7,167 bases of DNA. It comes from Limnoglobus sp. (GTDB lineage Bacteria; Planctomycetota; Planctomycetia; Gemmatales; Gemmataceae). Of this stretch, positions 5,488 to 7,167 are shown piece after piece (within the stretch, counting starts at the first letter, position 1; each line of letters begins with the position of its first letter). Both the position numbers and the translations under genes were made by a program. The stretch covers positions 1 to 7,167 of the forward strand of contig JANXNT010000308.1 in NCBI GenBank assembly GCA_025353985.1, written 5' to 3'. The notes under the pieces were generated by a model. That model was not told where the DNA came from, made no database searches, and saw only the letters and a list, made by a program, of their open reading frames with translations.

Positions 5488-7020
5488 ATGTCTAAATCGC
5501 TCGATGAAATTCGGCAAGTCCTCGTCGAATTGTGGCGAGTGATGACGCCATTTCACTGGAAGTCTGTTGCAGATCGTTTCTCGAATAATACCGACGAAAT
5601 CCTCGAATACCTTTCCCGGAAGGTACGTTTTCGCCGCAACACTGGCGATATTCCCTTTCTTACATCCGATTTGAAACTGGCTCTGGAGTCGAGTGATCCC
5701 GAGCGAGTGGTGATAACGCTCGACGCAGCACCCTGGCTGAAAATTCGAGAACTTCGCACTGGGGGACAAGGCGAAGTTTGGGTCGCATGCCCGTGCGATG
5801 CGGCTGCAAAGTCCGACCAACTCGTCGCTTTGAAGTCGCCGAATTCTAGCAAACCGGCTGCGACGGTGGACAAGTTGCGCGGACATTTACAGCAAGAAAT
5901 CGACATTCTCCGAAAAATCAGTCCCTGCAGTTACATCGCGAATCTCGTCGATGCGGATCGGACTTCGGGAACGCTCGCCACGCGATTGATCGATGGTCCG
6001 AGTCTCGATGAAAAAGCACTACGAAGGTTATCCGTCGCTCAGACTATCCAGATTGGCATTGATGTTTGTGAAGCGTTAAAAGCCCTTCACGACGTGGGAT
6101 ACATTCACAAGGATATCAAACCCGCAAACATCATCGACGAACGCGGAAAGCGAGCGGTATTGATCGACTTCGGTTTGGCAGAGGATCCCACGCTGGCGGC
6201 CTTGCTACCGGGAGGAACCCCGTATTACATCGCTCCAGAAGTATTCACGTGCAATATGCCGCACGACGTACGAGCCGATGTCTACAGTTTGGCCGCGACG
6301 CTCTATCGACTTCTCGCTGGCCAACCTCCCCATTTTTACCAATGCATAAACCCTGGCAAGTACAAGGCAACGCGTGCCAGGTTGGACATGCGGTGGTTTC
6401 ATTTGGCGGATTCCGCGCTCGATTGCGATCTCGAAGACATCCGCCGAGAGGTGCCACGCCAACTTTGCCAACTGTTGTGTAGGGCGTTGAGTGCGGATCG
6501 CGAGCGCCGACCGTCTTCTATAGTGGATTTTCAAATCGATCTCGTGTCGATACAGTCGATGTTCGTACGAGCGGAAAACATCGAACGCCAACTTTGGGTT
6601 TTGTCCGATGTTCTGCTGGAAGCGTTTCGGATTGTCCACCACGATGACCGATATGCTGGCAAAGAGTGGAAGAACGCAGTCGAAATCTGTACGAACATCG
6701 AACGCGCGCTGCCGAAGTTCACCGTTCTTTCGCAACTTTCGACGACAGTTGACACTTGGACTGGCATCTCGTCGGCCTATGCTCTCATACCGCGAACGAC
6801 CAAATTGTGGTCGCACGTGGAAGCGATCGGCAGACAGCTTCGGGAATTTTTGGCCGACCACACCGATATGGCCAAACGAACGAACGACGCCACCGAACTA
6901 CTCAAAGATCTCGTCGTTCGCACGCTCGAAAGCATACGATTGACGAGCATCGATGCCGTTACGGCGGCTCACGATTGGCACACGCTTCTCGATCAGATCG
7001 GTTTAAAGAACCCGCGGTGA
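5488..7020 (+). CDS. Hanks-type Ser/Thr protein kinase with extra N- and C-terminal domains
   Basis: The 510-residue product has a eukaryotic-like kinase domain at about residues 84-355. Visible motifs are the glycine loop TGGQGEVW (91-98), VALK with the ATP-binding Lys at 116, the alpha-C Glu at 137, the catalytic loop HKDIKPANI (207-215) with D209, K211 and N214, DFG at 227-229, APE at 249-251, DVYS at 264-267, and the late Arg at 341. All catalytic residues are present, so it should be active. Two features are unusual: the first Gly of the loop is R90, and the usual HRD is HKD. Residues 1-83 form a mostly helical region of unknown type, and 356-510 form a helical C-terminal region with no transmembrane segment, unlike many bacterial receptor-type kinases, so this one is cytoplasmic. 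Regulation may come through these flanks or the two small upstream proteins. The ribosome binding site before the ATG is weak (GAGTGA), which fits translational coupling to the gene 14 bp upstream. Confidence 0.95.
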   Translation: MSKSLDEIRQVLVELWRVMTPFHWKSVADRFSNNTDEILEYLSRKVRFRRNTGDIPFLTSDLKLALESSDPERVVITLDAAPWLKIRELRTGGQGEVWVACPCDAAAKSDQLVALKSPNSSKPAATVDKLRGHLQQEIDILRKISPCSYIANLVDADRTSGTLATRLIDGPSLDEKALRRLSVAQTIQIGIDVCEALKALHDVGYIHKDIKPANIIDERGKRAVLIDFGLAEDPTLAALLPGGTPYYIAPEVFTCNMPHDVRADVYSLAATLYRLLAGQPPHFYQCINPGKYKATRARLDMRWFHLADSALDCDLEDIRREVPRQLCQLLCRALSADRERRPSSIVDFQIDLVSIQSMFVRAENIERQLWVLSDVLLEAFRIVHHDDRYAGKEWKNAVEICTNIERALPKFTVLSQLSTTVDTWTGISSAYALIPRTTKLWSHVEAIGRQLREFLADHTDMAKRTNDATELLKDLVVRTLESIRLTSIDAVTAAHDWHTLLDQIGLKNPR

Positions 7021-7031
7021 GCCTCCCGTTA

Positions 7032-7092
7032 CGCACGAAGTGACGCCGGCGTGTCACTTCGCGATCTCGCGAAGTTTCACGTTGCGGAAGGC
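7032..7092. repeat. right copy of 61-bp direct repeat bracketing the kinase cassette
   Basis: This is the partner of 4394-4454 (54 of 61 identical). It spans the gap between the kinase stop and the convergent gene and covers the last 13 codons, including the stop, of that minus-strand gene. Because this copy is in frame with the gene's longer sequence to its right, it is the functional 3' end. Confidence 0.85.
7037..7074. terminator. double dyad between convergent kinase and DUF1080 genes
   Basis: GAAGTGAC (7037-7044) pairs with GTCACTTC (7053-7060), and CTTCGCGA-TC-TCGCGAAG (7057-7074) forms a second, overlapping dyad with eight-base arms. The two are mutually exclusive at CTTC. They lie between two convergent stop codons (7018-7020 and 7056-7054), as expected of a shared terminator, although the second dyad sits within the last codons of the minus-strand gene. 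T-runs are short on both sides. Confidence 0.5.
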
Positions 7093-7167
7093 CACGGGGC
7101 CGTGATCGGCTTGCAGCATGAACGGGCCGGTCGCTTTCTCTTTCCTCGTCCAGTTGCTGCCCGTGGG
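7054..7167 (-). CDS. DUF1080 (3-keto-disaccharide hydrolase) domain protein, C-terminal end only
   Basis: The last 37 codons of a minus-strand gene enter from the right edge and end at TGA (7056-7054). The sequence includes the typical end of the DUF1080 fold: a Gly-Pro start to a beta-strand, LQADHGPVAFRNVKLREI, where the D-H-G-x-V-x-F-R-N-x-x-x-R-E pattern closes the concanavalin-like sandwich. Family members are secreted or periplasmic glycoside-processing proteins, very abundant in planctomycetes. The start lies outside the window, so signal peptide and domain order cannot be judged. It converges on the kinase gene with 33 bp between the two stops. Confidence 0.85.
   Translation of the reverse strand, partial: PTGSNWTRKEKATGPFMLQADHGPVAFRNVKLREIAK

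Larger units (their letters stand above)
4444..7035. mobile_element. putative inserted cassette carrying the kinase and two small genes
   Basis: The segment lies between the two cores of the direct repeat and carries three plus-strand genes in close order. The first part is less GC-rich than its flank where sampled: bases 4621-4680 have 25 of 60 G or C, while 3961-4020 in fdhA have 38 of 60. No integrase, transposase, tRNA gene or terminal inverted repeat was found, so the mechanism of entry is unknown. The boundaries are taken from the repeat and may be off by some tens of bases. An ancient duplication of a DUF1080 gene end, followed by gene gain between the copies, is the main alternative. 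Confidence 0.4.

Noticed and set aside
6205..6861. 218-residue minus-strand open frame inside the kinase
   Set aside because: It is opposite a well-supported kinase gene and shows no recognisable domain.

Overview
The window looks like chromosome from a planctomycete, probably of the Gemmataceae type. This rests on gene content and is inferred, not proven. The clues are a secreted CPFC-motif protein followed by a HEAT-repeat protein, an alpha/beta-hydrolase of the esterase D/enterochelin-esterase type, the C-terminus of a DUF1080 (3-keto-disaccharide hydrolase) protein, and a Hanks-type Ser/Thr kinase, all in fairly GC-rich DNA.

Left part (1-1601, minus strand): a two-gene operon. A secreted protein of unknown function with a CPFC start to the mature chain is followed 11 bp later by a HEAT-repeat protein that runs off the window edge. 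To its right lies about 740 bp without a convincing gene (1602-2340). It holds a five-unit array of 21-bp tandem repeats (1885-1986) and, next to the broken esterase, a repeat-like stretch bounded by a near-perfect inverted repeat (about 2216-2336).

Middle (2341-4386, plus strand): an esterase-family gene that has lost its 5' end and carries a -1 frameshift near 2617, followed by an intact glutathione-independent formaldehyde dehydrogenase (fdhA) with all zinc ligands in place.

Right part (4387-7167): a plus-strand, three-gene cassette of two small helical proteins of unknown function and a 510-residue Ser/Thr kinase. It is bracketed by a 61-bp imperfect direct repeat (4394-4454 and 7032-7092). 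The right copy is the real 3' end of a minus-strand DUF1080 gene. The left copy still encodes the last few codons and the stop of such a gene, but in isolation. The simplest reading is that fdhA and the DUF1080 gene were once convergent neighbours, and that the kinase cassette was inserted into the 3' end of the DUF1080 gene, regenerating that end. The cassette is lower in GC where sampled and carries no recognisable integrase or transposase. Its two small proteins are natural candidates for kinase partners or substrates. This cassette and its bracketing repeat are the most interesting part of the window.
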